A stretch of DNA of 64,000 nucleotides from Gammaproteobacteria bacterium. GTDB lineage: Bacteria; Pseudomonadota; Gammaproteobacteria; UBA5861. The DNA lies in contig JAKSCV010000108.1 in the NCBI GenBank assembly GCA_022360445.1, positions 1 through 64,000 on the forward strand, in the 5' to 3' direction. The translations under genes and the position numbers were made by a program. Of the stretch, positions 36,723-45,333 are shown in pieces. Position 1 is the stretch's first letter. Every line of letters starts with the position of its first letter. The notes beneath the pieces are model-generated. The model searched no databases, was not told the DNA's origin, and saw only the letters and a list, made by a program, of their open reading frames with translations.

Positions 36723-36857
36723 AGGGCCTGTTCCCACTGATTAATTCGCTCTTGTCGTTACCGCTCGCTCATTTAGAATAACGAAACCTCTCTCGCTGTG
36801 TCTAAAGAGCAAAAAATGGCGTGTGGGGGTGTCAATTAATGAGTGTGAACAGGCGCT
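36723..36857. mobile_element. MITE-like 135-bp inverted-repeat element
   Basis: Terminal arms 36723-36746 and 36834-36857 are inverted copies with 21 of 24 matching bases, beginning AGGGCCTGTTC on one side and AGCGCCTGTTC on the other. Further inside are GCTCTT/AAGAGC (36748-36753, 36805-36810) and TCGTTA/TAACGA (36755-36760, 36779-36784), so the whole element can fold into one long hairpin. No coding frame is present, and I see no clear target-site duplication. It lies in the gap between the lipoprotein and pYEATS genes. A non-autonomous IS remnant or a structured RNA are both possible. Confidence 0.45.
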
Positions 36858-36923
36858 AAGTAAGTCCGTGAGAGACCGGCGGTAAATTCATATGAGCAGC
36901 GGTTAATGACAGGAGATTTAAGT

Positions 36924-37463
36924 ATGACGACAAAGGAAATCATTGATGCCTTGTTAAAACTGCTAGAGCTCATCATTTCCTGGCCCACCTTATTTTTGCT
37001 AATGGGGATCGTCTTTTACAAAGATGTGAAAGAGGCGATGCCTAATTTGCTCAAACGGATCAGGAAGGCTCCCGGCGGCTGGGAGTTTGATGAAGAACTT
37101 CAGGAAGTGAAAGCAGAAGTTGCGGAATTGATCAATAAAAATGAAATTGAAAAAGACAGCACCGTTTTAAAAGTTGATCCACACAAAATACACTTAACTC
37201 ACATCAGTACACCACTGGATGGGAAGTACTGGTCGGTGACCGCTAAGCTGGAAGCGCCCGAAGACTTTATGAGTCTGATTGAACGAGTGGAGTTTGAACG
37301 GCACCCCACGTTTAAAAATCGCACCCATGTTGTTCGTGAACAGCCTTTTGTAGACAAAATCAAGTGCTGGGGAGCGTTCACAATGAAAGCGCACATTTAT
37401 CTCAACGACGGACAAGTCATCAAACGCCAACGGTTCCTGACGCTGAGCGAAACCACTGATTGA
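36924..37463 (+). CDS. membrane-anchored protein with putative prokaryotic YEATS (pYEATS) domain
   Basis: A 179-residue protein with one transmembrane helix near residues 14-32 (LIISWPTLFLLMGIVFY). A charged amphipathic stretch (about 33-75) follows, and then a cytoplasmic beta-rich domain (about 85-175). That domain contains WSVTAKLEAPEDFMSLIERV, FERHPTFKNRTHVV and KCWGAFTMKAHIYLNDGQ. The order of a hydrophobic strand, a HPTF motif, a WG-F strand and an acidic-Gly hairpin matches the YEATS immunoglobulin-like fold. pYEATS domains occur in predicted bacterial conflict and signalling systems. Its ligand is unknown. I chose ATG 36924, 9 bases after AGGAG, over 36906. No partner effector adjoins. 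Confidence 0.6.
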   Translation: MTTKEIIDALLKLLELIISWPTLFLLMGIVFYKDVKEAMPNLLKRIRKAPGGWEFDEELQEVKAEVAELINKNEIEKDSTVLKVDPHKIHLTHISTPLDGKYWSVTAKLEAPEDFMSLIERVEFERHPTFKNRTHVVREQPFVDKIKCWGAFTMKAHIYLNDGQVIKRQRFLTLSETTD

Positions 37464-37784
37464 TCAAAGAAGTCACTGGCCGGCAATGCCTTTATTGTGC
37501 CGCTTGCGCACCTCACTCAGAGGGTTATTTGACCTCTCATTCTTTCATAACCACTTGAAAGTCTAGTCTATTTTTGAGTAACACCATAAAAATGTAGTGG
37601 AACTTTGGGGACCATGTTGCTGTCCAAAATAAAGTTTAAGAGCATTGCATCACATTGCTGTAGCCACCAAATCCAAGGTTTCTACAGACGGTTTAAGGGA
37701 ATAAAAACAATTATCCGGTGATTCAAAGCGGTTACAGGCTGTTTTTGAACTCATCTATGTTAGCAACTATGGAGTTGAGGAATC
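37464..37784. other. gene-free stretch, nothing firm recognised
   Basis: This 321-bp gap between the pYEATS and methyltransferase genes has no ORF with coding character, no tRNA and no convincing terminator. It must hold the methyltransferase promoter; a TTGAAC-type box near 37745 lies too close to the start codon to be persuasive. Confidence 0.4.
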
Positions 37785-38618
37785 ATGTCTTACGATCAAT
37801 CAGTATCTGAACATTACTTACACGGTAGTTTGTTAAGTGCGATTGAAGCGGCACTTCCCGCTTTAGGTAAAAGTATCGAAAATGTCACGATTGACGACCT
37901 GGCACCGGTTGATGAATTTCATATTGGCGGGCGGCTGGCGACGGACCATCTCATGGGAGAACTCCAATTTTCTGAAGGCTACCATGTGCTGGATGTAGGC
38001 TGTGGCTTAGGTGGTCCCGCCCGGTATGTCGCCACTCACCATAAAAACGCGGTGACAGGGATCGATTTAACCACCGAGTATATTGAAACCGGAAACGCTT
38101 TGTGCAGCTGGGTGGGTCTGGGAGAGCGCGTCACCCTCCAACAGGGAAACGCGTTGACAATGCCTTTTGAAAGCCAAACCTTTGAGGGTGCCTACATGCT
38201 CCACGTAGGGATGAACATTGAAGATAAATCAGCACTCTTTTCCGAAATCTATCGGGTGCTCAAACCGGGTTCAACTTTTGGCGTTTATGATGTCATGCGT
38301 CAAACGGAGGGGGATTTAAGCTACCCAGTCCCATGGGCCAGCGAAAGCAGTATGAGCCAGCTGTCCACGTCCATCCAGTACAAACAAGCGTTAACTGCGG
38401 CCGGTTTTGAGGTATTTTATGAGAATAATCGTCGTGATTTTGCTCTGACCTTTTTCAACAACCTACGTGCCAAAACGGAAGCAGAAGGTGGGCCGCCACC
38501 GCTTGGATTGCATACCCTCATGCAGAAAAGTTCTGGCCCTAAAATTAAAAATATGGTGACGGGTATTTCGGAAGGCATTATTGCGCCCGTCGAGGTTATT
38601 GCCAAAAGGCGCCCCTAG
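37785..38618 (+). CDS. class I SAM-dependent methyltransferase
   Basis: A 277-residue small-molecule methyltransferase. The SAM motif I is VLDVGCGLGGPARYVA, motif II includes GIDLTTEYIETGN, and LQQGNALTMPFESQTFEGAYMLHVGMNIEDK resembles the glycine/sarcosine/dimethylglycine and tocopherol-type subfamily. The substrate cannot be told. TTGAGGAATC precedes the ATG. A tautomerase gene follows 100 bp later on the same strand, possibly in one transcript. Confidence 0.85.
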   Translation: MSYDQSVSEHYLHGSLLSAIEAALPALGKSIENVTIDDLAPVDEFHIGGRLATDHLMGELQFSEGYHVLDVGCGLGGPARYVATHHKNAVTGIDLTTEYIETGNALCSWVGLGERVTLQQGNALTMPFESQTFEGAYMLHVGMNIEDKSALFSEIYRVLKPGSTFGVYDVMRQTEGDLSYPVPWASESSMSQLSTSIQYKQALTAAGFEVFYENNRRDFALTFFNNLRAKTEAEGGPPPLGLHTLMQKSSGPKIKNMVTGISEGIIAPVEVIAKRRP

Positions 38619-38717
38619 TGACAGCGAAAGGATGTGTTTCTCAGAGCAAAGTGAGCGGAAGGTCGGATTGGGTTAATCTTAGTCTCTCATTGAATCATCA
38701 GACTTTGAAGGAATCCC

Positions 38718-38912
38718 ATGCCAATTATTCGTGTAGAAATGATCGAAGGGCGCAGCGCTGAGCAAAAGCAGGCCCTCTCACAAGCCTTAACGGATGCGTT
38801 TGTGCAAACGTGTCAGGGTAAGGCCGAATCTGTTTATGTCGTGATTGAAGATGTTAAAAAAGAAAACTGGGCAATTGCCGGCAAGTTGGTTTCCCAGAGG
38901 AGTGAGTCATAG
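38718..38912 (+). CDS. 4-oxalocrotonate tautomerase-family protein
   Basis: A 64-residue tautomerase of the 4-OT/MSF superfamily. The mature protein would start with Pro (MPIIRVEMIEGRSAEQKQ), the catalytic base of the family. The typical second half (YVVIEDVKKENWAIAGKLVS) includes the E-V/K-NW segment. It may act on an enol intermediate; a link to the adjacent convergent CoA-thioester operon is possible but unproven. A GAAGGAA site precedes the ATG. Confidence 0.88.
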   Translation: MPIIRVEMIEGRSAEQKQALSQALTDAFVQTCQGKAESVYVVIEDVKKENWAIAGKLVSQRSES

Positions 38913-38970
38913 ACAGTCAGGCTGCCGAATGCGGGTAGCCCAAAAGTGGCCACCCGCACGCTCTAAAGCG

Positions 38971-39759
38971 CTATTTGCCTTGAAAGTTGGGCTTGCGCTT
39001 TTCATTAAACGCTGCCACGCCTTCTTTGGAATCGGTTGTCGTGTGGAGAAAGTTGGCCCATTGGCGTTCAATTTTCAGGCCGCTGGCGGTGTCTGAATCA
39101 AAAGCGGCCAGTGCACAAGCCTTCAGTGCCGTTTGTGAAACCGGAGCGCCTTTTAGGTACGGTGCACTCAATTCTTTCGCCGCTTGCAGGACATCGGCCG
39201 CAGGTGCGATGGCTTGGGCAAAACCCCAATCCAATGCGGTCTGACCATCAATCGGATCGCCTGAGAGCATCATATGTTTAGCACGTGAAAGGCCAATCAC
39301 ACGCGGCAATCGCTGAGTGCCGCCAGCCGCTGGTAGAACACCGAGCCTGACTTCAGACAACGCAATGCGTGAGTTATCAGCAACGACGCGGACATCACAC
39401 GCCAGGGCCAGCTCGCACCCACCGCCGTAGGCGATACCCGACATCGCAGCCACAATCGGTTTAGGGTATGTTTCCATGCGGGTAAAAAGCTGATTGATGC
39501 CGTCCAGAAAGCGTTTGGACGCCAACGCCGGGTTGTTGCCTTTGGCTCGGGCATGCACGCTTTTTAAGTCAGCCCCGGCGCAAAAGGCCCGCTCACTTCC
39601 CGTAATAATGAGCACTCGGGGCTCAAGCTCGCCTTCTAGTGTGTCCAGCAGTTCAGTGAGCTCTTCACCCAGCTCGATGCTAATGGCATTGAGCAGGTCA
39701 GGGCGGTTGAGTGTGATAATCCCGTAAGGGCCATCCTGTTCATACAGTAGTGATGACAT
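38971..39759 (-). CDS. enoyl-CoA hydratase
   Basis: A 262-residue crotonase-fold enzyme adding water to a 2-enoyl-CoA. Both catalytic Glu are present: Glu116 in YGGGCELALACD and Glu136 in LSEVRLGVLPAAGGTQRL. The oxyanion-hole segment is FCAGADL. It is therefore a hydratase rather than a BadI-type ring hydrolase. I start at the ATG at 39759, six bases after GGAG; ATG 39762 and TTG 39771 are alternatives. Last gene of the nine-gene minus-strand operon, 25 bp after the SDR. Confidence 0.9.
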   Translation of the reverse strand: MSSLLYEQDGPYGIITLNRPDLLNAISIELGEELTELLDTLEGELEPRVLIITGSERAFCAGADLKSVHARAKGNNPALASKRFLDGINQLFTRMETYPKPIVAAMSGIAYGGGCELALACDVRVVADNSRIALSEVRLGVLPAAGGTQRLPRVIGLSRAKHMMLSGDPIDGQTALDWGFAQAIAPAADVLQAAKELSAPYLKGAPVSQTALKACALAAFDSDTASGLKIERQWANFLHTTTDSKEGVAAFNEKRKPNFQGK

Positions 39760-39784
39760 CATCTTCTCCAAAGGTTGTGAATCG

Positions 39785-40594
39785 TTACAGCGTCATGGAA
39801 TAACCGCCATTGACGGGAATGGTCTGGCCGGTAATAAAGCTGGATGCGCCCGAGGCCAGAAACAGTACCATCGCCGCTGGGTCAGATGGTTCACCAAAAC
39901 GCTTAATCACATAGCGTGACAGGGCTTTTTTGGCGATATTCGGGTTACTCTTAACGGCTTCGGCCGACTTGGCTGTGGCCGGGGTATTCGTTGCACCCAG
40001 TGCGACACAGTTGGCGGTGACATTGTGGCGGCCGAGCTCTTTGGCCAGGCCACGGGTAAAGCCAGCCGTACCGGCTTTGGCCCCGGAGTAAACAAGCAGG
40101 TTGTTGGGCTCGCCAACGCGACCTGCGTCTGAAATGATATTGATCACACGGCCGTATTGTTTTTCGATCATGTGCGGTATGAGTGCGCGGCAGGTGAACA
40201 TTGGGGAGTAATAATTAACACGAATCCACATTTCCCAGTCTTCTGGTGACGTTTCAAAAAAGCTCTTCCTGCTGGCCAGCGCTTCGGCGGTGGCTGGGCC
40301 CGCATTCCCCGCATTGTTAACGAGAATGTCCACACCGCCCAATTGGCTTTTGGCGTCTTCAGCCATCTGTTGGACCTTTTTCCAGTCGGTAATGTCGGCA
40401 GGGAGCGCGAGCCCTTTGGAACCGGCTGCATCGACTTCGGCCGCTACGGCTTGCGCACGTTCGGCGACAATGTCGTTGATGATCACGCCTTGAGCGCCGT
40501 GTGCTGCCATGAACAAGGCAATCTGGCGTCCGACACCTTGGCCGGCCCCCGTAATCAGAGCGACTTTTCCGGAAAGATCGAGTAAATCAGACAT
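39785..40594 (-). CDS. short-chain dehydrogenase/reductase (BadH/FabG-like)
   Basis: A 269-residue classical SDR expected to oxidise the 3-hydroxyacyl-CoA made by the hydratase. Cofactor motif TGAGQGVG begins at residue 15 and NNAG lies at 93-96. The catalytic triad is Ser155, Tyr169 and Lys173. Asp41 at the end of the second strand (INDIV) suggests NAD rather than NADP. It resembles 2-hydroxycyclohexanecarboxyl-CoA dehydrogenase (BadH) in length and motifs, but FabG-like functions cannot be excluded. Same operon, 42 bp after the CoA-transferase-family gene. Confidence 0.88.
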   Translation of the reverse strand: MSDLLDLSGKVALITGAGQGVGRQIALFMAAHGAQGVIINDIVAERAQAVAAEVDAAGSKGLALPADITDWKKVQQMAEDAKSQLGGVDILVNNAGNAGPATAEALASRKSFFETSPEDWEMWIRVNYYSPMFTCRALIPHMIEKQYGRVINIISDAGRVGEPNNLLVYSGAKAGTAGFTRGLAKELGRHNVTANCVALGATNTPATAKSAEAVKSNPNIAKKALSRYVIKRFGEPSDPAAMVLFLASGASSFITGQTIPVNGGYSMTL

Positions 40595-40636
40595 GTTAAT
40601 TTCCTTTTGAATGATTAATTTAAAAATGGTTGATAC

Positions 40637-41803
40637 TTAATCCGTTTGGATCTCATTCGTTCTGATTGCGCCTGATCTCAGAGCATTTTGTAATGTCTCA
40701 TCATCAATACCTGAGCGGCGGAGTACCTCCAACGTGTGTTCGCCTTGTGCAGGTGCCTGCGTATTCGAGGGAGTATTTTCGTTAACACCCATCATAACGG
40801 GATAGCGCATTTGCAGGCCATTTGCGTCCTGAAAAAATCGTTGGCGGGCCTGGATTTGCGGGTCGTCCAGGATGTCACGTGTCTGATTGAGTGGTGCTGC
40901 AGGTACGTCAGCTTGCTCAAAGAGAGGAATCCAGTCGTCCCGCCTTTTTGTTTTTAAGGCTTTTTTGATCTCGGCATCGATGTGTTTGGGGTTGCTTTCT
41001 CGCGGATCAGGGTTTTGAGTGGGCCAATCCTCATGACCGATCACCTCACACAGACCCTTCCAAAACTGGGGTTCGATCGCGCCAAGCGTTAACCACTTGC
41101 CGTCTTCACATGGGTAAGCGCCATAGCCCGGCATGGCATGGGTTTGTGCTGTTTGGCCTTTTTCATCGTCAGCGCCTATGTGGGCTGCTCGCATAGGCAG
41201 GGCAATGGCGGCCGCTGAATCTGTCATGGAAACATCAATACGCTCGCCTTCGCCAGTCTTTTGGCAGCGGTAAACGGCAGAGACGATGGAGAGTGCCGCG
41301 AACAGTGCTGAGCTTTCGTCGGCCACCGGCAAAGGGTTGGTTTCCCCGGTTTTGGAGCCGTTATCCAAAGCGCCTGCAACGCCCATGTAGTTGGCGTCAT
41401 GGCCGGGCCAGTCCCGGTAAGGACCGGTTTGCCCAAAGCCGCTGATGGAGCAATATACCAGCTGGGGGAAGTCACTTTTGAGTGCGTCATACCCCATGCC
41501 TAACCGCTCCATCACTCCCGGGCGAAAGCTTTCTAGGAGGACATCAGTATCCGCCAATAACGCACGGAGAAAGGCGCAGCCTTCATCGGTCTTCAAGTTG
41601 AGGGCAACCGATTGGTTACCGGCATTGAGCAAGGTGTAAGCTGCGGGGCGGAAACTACGCATGTAATCACCGAGTCCCGTGTCTTCGACTTTGATCACTT
41701 CTGCGCCCAGTTGACGCAGCAGCATGCTGGCGTAGGGTCCGGGCAATAAACGGCTTAAATCTAGAATTTTGATACCGCTTAGGGGTTGGTCTTTATTTTC
41801 CAT
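40637..41803 (-). CDS. CaiB/BaiF family protein, alpha-methylacyl-CoA racemase-like
   Basis: A 388-residue class III CoA-transferase-fold protein. The catalytic Asp162 (PLPVADES) is common to the family. In addition GHD at 134-136 gives His135, aligned with the racemase base that true CoA transferases lack. That pair favours alpha-methylacyl-CoA racemase activity, which would fit a branched or ring-substituted substrate whose alpha-carbon must be set to the form accepted by the dehydrogenases. CoA transfer remains the alternative. It lies 6 bp after the PaaK-like gene. Confidence 0.85.
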   Translation of the reverse strand: MENKDQPLSGIKILDLSRLLPGPYASMLLRQLGAEVIKVEDTGLGDYMRSFRPAAYTLLNAGNQSVALNLKTDEGCAFLRALLADTDVLLESFRPGVMERLGMGYDALKSDFPQLVYCSISGFGQTGPYRDWPGHDANYMGVAGALDNGSKTGETNPLPVADESSALFAALSIVSAVYRCQKTGEGERIDVSMTDSAAAIALPMRAAHIGADDEKGQTAQTHAMPGYGAYPCEDGKWLTLGAIEPQFWKGLCEVIGHEDWPTQNPDPRESNPKHIDAEIKKALKTKRRDDWIPLFEQADVPAAPLNQTRDILDDPQIQARQRFFQDANGLQMRYPVMMGVNENTPSNTQAPAQGEHTLEVLRRSGIDDETLQNALRSGAIRTNEIQTD

Positions 41804-41809
41804 CGTCGT

Positions 41810-43123
41810 TTACTTCTTCTTGGTGCGGTCCATGAATTTAACCAGTTTATGCGGCGCTGGGCGGGGGATAACCTCTAACGGCACCCAGGTGATTTCAGAG
41901 GCCACCCCCAGATTTTGTGAAAAGGCTGTGGCCAACTTGTCGCGCAGTGCATCCGGGTCGGATGTGAGTGCGTCATCGTAACAAATGGAAACCGTCAATT
42001 TGTCTTGTACCGGTGCTTCTTTGCTGATGAAAAATTGGGCTTTGGCCGTTTCTGGAAAACGCTGCAGAATACGCTCAATGTCATAAGGCAAAAAGCTGTT
42101 GCCGTTGACATTGACCCGCCAAATGGAGCGCCCCAGGATTTTTCCATAGGGGTGCGAAAAATGGGTGGAGTGATCGCCCATCATGTCGATAAAGTCTTCG
42201 GTAGCAAAGCGGATGTAAGGCACGCCTTTGACCCGCAGATTGGTTGCGATGAGTTCGCCTCGGCCGACATCTCCAATTTTTTCCATCGAGTCCGGGTCAA
42301 ACACTTCCGCATAACCGATATCTGCCCAGTAGTGGGCGCCGGGCAGTTCCGGGTCGCCCCCTTCAAAAAACCAGCAGTAACTTTCGCCGCAGCCACCGCC
42401 GTCGCTGATCTGGACGCCGCCCCAATCGCGCTGAATGTTTTCCCGTGCGGTGTCTGTCAATGACTCGCCCATGGTGCTGATGATTTGAACCTGGCCGAGA
42501 ATGTCATGCGGATCTTCTCCCGCTTTGTGAATGGCGTCCAGCAAGAGCGCTGCGGCCGTTTCGGTGGTAATCATGGGAAAGGCATCGGGTTTGTAAGCCT
42601 TGATGGCTGAGACGTTGATGCCCGTCATGACCGGACGCATTTGTAAACGACGGATAACACCCCAAGTGATGGGTGTCAGCCAGTGCCAGTTGCCATGGCG
42701 AGTCATCACTCGCATGCCGGGGCGGTAGCCGGCATCCCAGTAGGACCGGCAGATTGCCTCGATCGCAATATCCAGGTCCTCTCGCGTGTAGCCCCCCATC
42801 GTGGGCCAGCCCGTGGTGCCCGATGAGGTCCAGATGGCAACCAGCTGGGACTGAGGTACACAGGCGAGCCCACCGTAGGGGTCACCGGTGGCGATCTGGT
42901 AGTCGCGAATGTCATCTTTGCGTACGATGGGCACGTGTTGTTCAAAGTCGCCCCAAGTTTGGATCTTTTCTGGACGCAGTTTATGTTTGTCGTAGAGCTG
43001 CCGGTAGAAAGGCGAACGGTCGTAAACGTAATTGAGTTGTTGCTTGATCAGTTTCAGTTGCAAGGCTTTCAGGTCTTGCTGTGGCATGGTCTGCGCTGTT
43101 TTGTTCCAGTAGTCCGGTTTCAT
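41810..43123 (-). CDS. phenylacetate-CoA ligase (PaaK)-like adenylating enzyme
   Basis: A 437-residue PaaK-type ligase with the ATP motif SSGTTG at residues 100-105 and the N-terminal LKLIKQQLNYVYDRSPFYRQL signature. The central VQISDGGGCGESYCW acid-binding region is present. The C-terminal lid (GRSIWRVNVNGNSFLPYDIE) ends with HKLVKFMDR carrying candidate Lys. The acid substrate is not phenylacetate by default; pocket residues differ. It starts 14 bp after a shorter homologue lacking the ATP motif, so the two probably work together. It presumably feeds acid into the pathway as a CoA thioester. Confidence 0.85.
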   Translation of the reverse strand: MKPDYWNKTAQTMPQQDLKALQLKLIKQQLNYVYDRSPFYRQLYDKHKLRPEKIQTWGDFEQHVPIVRKDDIRDYQIATGDPYGGLACVPQSQLVAIWTSSGTTGWPTMGGYTREDLDIAIEAICRSYWDAGYRPGMRVMTRHGNWHWLTPITWGVIRRLQMRPVMTGINVSAIKAYKPDAFPMITTETAAALLLDAIHKAGEDPHDILGQVQIISTMGESLTDTARENIQRDWGGVQISDGGGCGESYCWFFEGGDPELPGAHYWADIGYAEVFDPDSMEKIGDVGRGELIATNLRVKGVPYIRFATEDFIDMMGDHSTHFSHPYGKILGRSIWRVNVNGNSFLPYDIERILQRFPETAKAQFFISKEAPVQDKLTVSICYDDALTSDPDALRDKLATAFSQNLGVASEITWVPLEVIPRPAPHKLVKFMDRTKKK

Positions 43124-43137
43124 GTTTTATCCTCCCC

Positions 43138-44163
43138 TTACTCGATGTAGAACCGCGGTTCATGGGTACCACAAGGGCTCGGTGATCGATCGAGATAACC
43201 CTGGATCTCTGTCTGGTAGCGGACTAGGGGGGCTCCGCGTACAAAGCGGGGTGTCACGGTAAGGTAGCCACGTTCGCCATCGGGCAAACGTTGCCCGGCC
43301 TGATTAGTGATTTCCACGGAAAACATGTCATCAGCAATGATAAACCCGTTACGATCCTCAGTTTCCTGCGCGTAGAAGAAGGCCTCCCAGACTTGCAGGG
43401 TCTGATAAATGGTTACGCCCCACTTTTGTTCCAATTCGGTACGGGCCTGTGACGTCAGGGGTTCGGATTCTCTGAGCACGACGAAGTCATAGCCCAGGTC
43501 ACGGATTGTTTGATTGTTTTCTTGGAGTTTGTCCTGTACGGCCGCCATGTGTTCGCGGTTAGCAAAGATGGTTTTCGGCTTGAACAGGGTGGCGGTGGCA
43601 ATCGTTCGGGGAGCTTCAAATGGGACAATTTCCAACCGCAAAGCGGTAACGCCGAGTACCTCTTCCACCGAAGGGGCCAGGTAGGATGAAGATCCAGCAG
43701 CCGAGGTGATATAACACATGACGAACGGATCATTCCCCCAGCTTAAGGTTTGCACGACATCTTCGCGCTTAATGCCGAGCAAGCTCCACTGACGGCAGAG
43801 CAGTGAAATGACCTGCTGTCGCTCCTGTTCGGTAATCGGCACGTAGTATTCCATGCCTTCAATGGTGGACAGCGGCGTCAGCGTGAATCCCAGCGGGGTA
43901 AAAATATACAAAAAAGAACGTTCTGGAATGGCGCGGCGACCGGCGTAAAGGTCAGTTTCGTCGACGTGAGCGCCTTTCAGCAGGTCGGCCTGCCGGATGA
44001 CCGGTAAATCTTCCAAACGATCGGTTGTGAGACCCTGCCACAATTTTTTATAGAGCGGTGTGCTCGATGCGATGGCCAGTAGGCTGCGCAGTTCAATGTC
44101 TGCTTCGGGCTTAATATGGCGACGGTCTACTTGCGCCGCCGGATTCCAAAGGCGTGCTTCCAT
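43138..44163 (-). CDS. degenerate PaaK-like protein without the ATP motif
   Basis: A 341-residue relative of the N-terminal part of PaaK ligases. It has the helical start (LRSLLAIASSTPLYKKLW) and the fold up to VWEAFFYAQETED and GERGYLTVTPRFVRGAPLVRYQTE. Where the SSGTTG loop should be it reads FTPLGFTLTPLSTIEG, and the C-terminal lid domain with the catalytic Lys is missing. It is not obviously truncated by mutation: the frame is intact, the ribosome site (GGGGAGGAGG) is strong and it sits in an operon. A regulatory or structural partner of the adjacent full-length ligase is the best guess. Confidence 0.75.
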   Translation of the reverse strand: MEARLWNPAAQVDRRHIKPEADIELRSLLAIASSTPLYKKLWQGLTTDRLEDLPVIRQADLLKGAHVDETDLYAGRRAIPERSFLYIFTPLGFTLTPLSTIEGMEYYVPITEQERQQVISLLCRQWSLLGIKREDVVQTLSWGNDPFVMCYITSAAGSSSYLAPSVEEVLGVTALRLEIVPFEAPRTIATATLFKPKTIFANREHMAAVQDKLQENNQTIRDLGYDFVVLRESEPLTSQARTELEQKWGVTIYQTLQVWEAFFYAQETEDRNGFIIADDMFSVEITNQAGQRLPDGERGYLTVTPRFVRGAPLVRYQTEIQGYLDRSPSPCGTHEPRFYIE

Positions 44164-44196
44164 TTTTCCTCCTCCCCATTTTAAGAGAATTTATTG

Positions 44197-45309
44197 TTAT
44201 TTTTTGAAGACAGCGACGGCGCAAACACCCCCATAACCTTGTGTATGGGTAATGGCGGCTTTAGGGTCATTCTGTACTTGCCGGGTGCCGGCTTCTCCGC
44301 GCATTTGCCAGGTAATTTCACAGACTTGGGCGACACCCGTCATACCCAGAGGGTGGCCTCGGGCTTTCAGGCCGCCACTGGGATTCACGGGTAATTTACC
44401 GGTTATGTCGGCATGGCCTTCCTCAATAAACCAGCCTCCTTCGCCGATAGGGCAAAATCCCAGCTCTTCGTAGTGCATAATTTCCCCAATTGTGAAGGCA
44501 TCATGGCACTCGGCTAGCTGGATATCTTCGGCGCCAATACCAGCCATTTCATATGCGGTTTCAGCGGTCCGACGGCTGGCTTCCCAATCGTCAACCCCGT
44601 AACGTGATGTTTCCACTGAGCTGCCTGCCACATAAATCAATGGCTTTTGAGTAAAACGCCGGGCCACTTTGTCACTGGCCAGTACAATGGCTGCTGCTCC
44701 ATCCGATGTGGGGCAGCACTCCAGTAGTTTGATGGGGTCGCAGACCAGTCGCGAGTTCATAACCTCTTCGAGGGTGACTTCATTGCGGTACTGGGCGATC
44801 GGGTTTAAAGCGCCGTTTTTATGATTTTTGACGGCGACCATGGCCATCTGCTCTTCCGTTGTACCAAACTCATGCATGTGTTTTTTGGCTTTGAGAGCGT
44901 ACAGAGAGGGCATGACGTTCAGGCCCATGCGCGCGCCGAAAGAGGAGGGTTCGCCAATGCCGCCAATGACACCGCGTTGCATTTTCTCAAATCCGGCGAC
45001 CAGCACCACATCATGCGCGCCGGACAAGATGGCTTGTGTGGCCATGTGAATAGCAGTTGTGCCGCTGGCGCAGGCGTTTTCAACGTTGAACATGGGAATG
45101 CCCGTCAAACCAAATTCCTGGCCGATAATTTCGCCGGCCGAAATACCCTGGCGGGTGTGTGAGGCAAAAAAGGCTTGGATATCAGTCCAGTTGGTACCGG
45201 CATCGTCGAGCGCATTTTGCGCGGCCGTGAAGGCAATGTCGGTAAATGTTTTATCGGGGTGACGGCCGCAGGGATGCATGCCTGCGCCGATGATTGCAAC
45301 TTGAGTCAT
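44197..45309 (-). CDS. SCP2/lipid-transfer-type thiolase
   Basis: A 370-residue thiolase of the sterol-carrier-protein-x type. The nucleophile is Cys80 in NVENACASGTTAI. ECHDAFTIGEIM, NPSGGLKARGHPLGMTG and THTQGYGG complete the active site. These thiolases usually pair with a DUF35 zinc-ribbon/OB-fold protein, encoded here 24 bp upstream. The family includes true beta-ketothiolases and the Ltp2-type retro-aldolases of steroid side-chain degradation. Because Cys80 and the GHP His are intact, thiolysis is the first guess. Confidence 0.88.
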   Translation of the reverse strand: MTQVAIIGAGMHPCGRHPDKTFTDIAFTAAQNALDDAGTNWTDIQAFFASHTRQGISAGEIIGQEFGLTGIPMFNVENACASGTTAIHMATQAILSGAHDVVLVAGFEKMQRGVIGGIGEPSSFGARMGLNVMPSLYALKAKKHMHEFGTTEEQMAMVAVKNHKNGALNPIAQYRNEVTLEEVMNSRLVCDPIKLLECCPTSDGAAAIVLASDKVARRFTQKPLIYVAGSSVETSRYGVDDWEASRRTAETAYEMAGIGAEDIQLAECHDAFTIGEIMHYEELGFCPIGEGGWFIEEGHADITGKLPVNPSGGLKARGHPLGMTGVAQVCEITWQMRGEAGTRQVQNDPKAAITHTQGYGGVCAVAVFKK

Positions 45310-45333
45310 GGCTTATCTCCTGTGAAATCAGTC

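Noticed and set aside
42673-43035. Plus-strand ORF of 120 residues opposite the PaaK-like gene
   Set aside because: Arg/Ser/Pro-rich shadow frame inside a well-conserved ligase gene.
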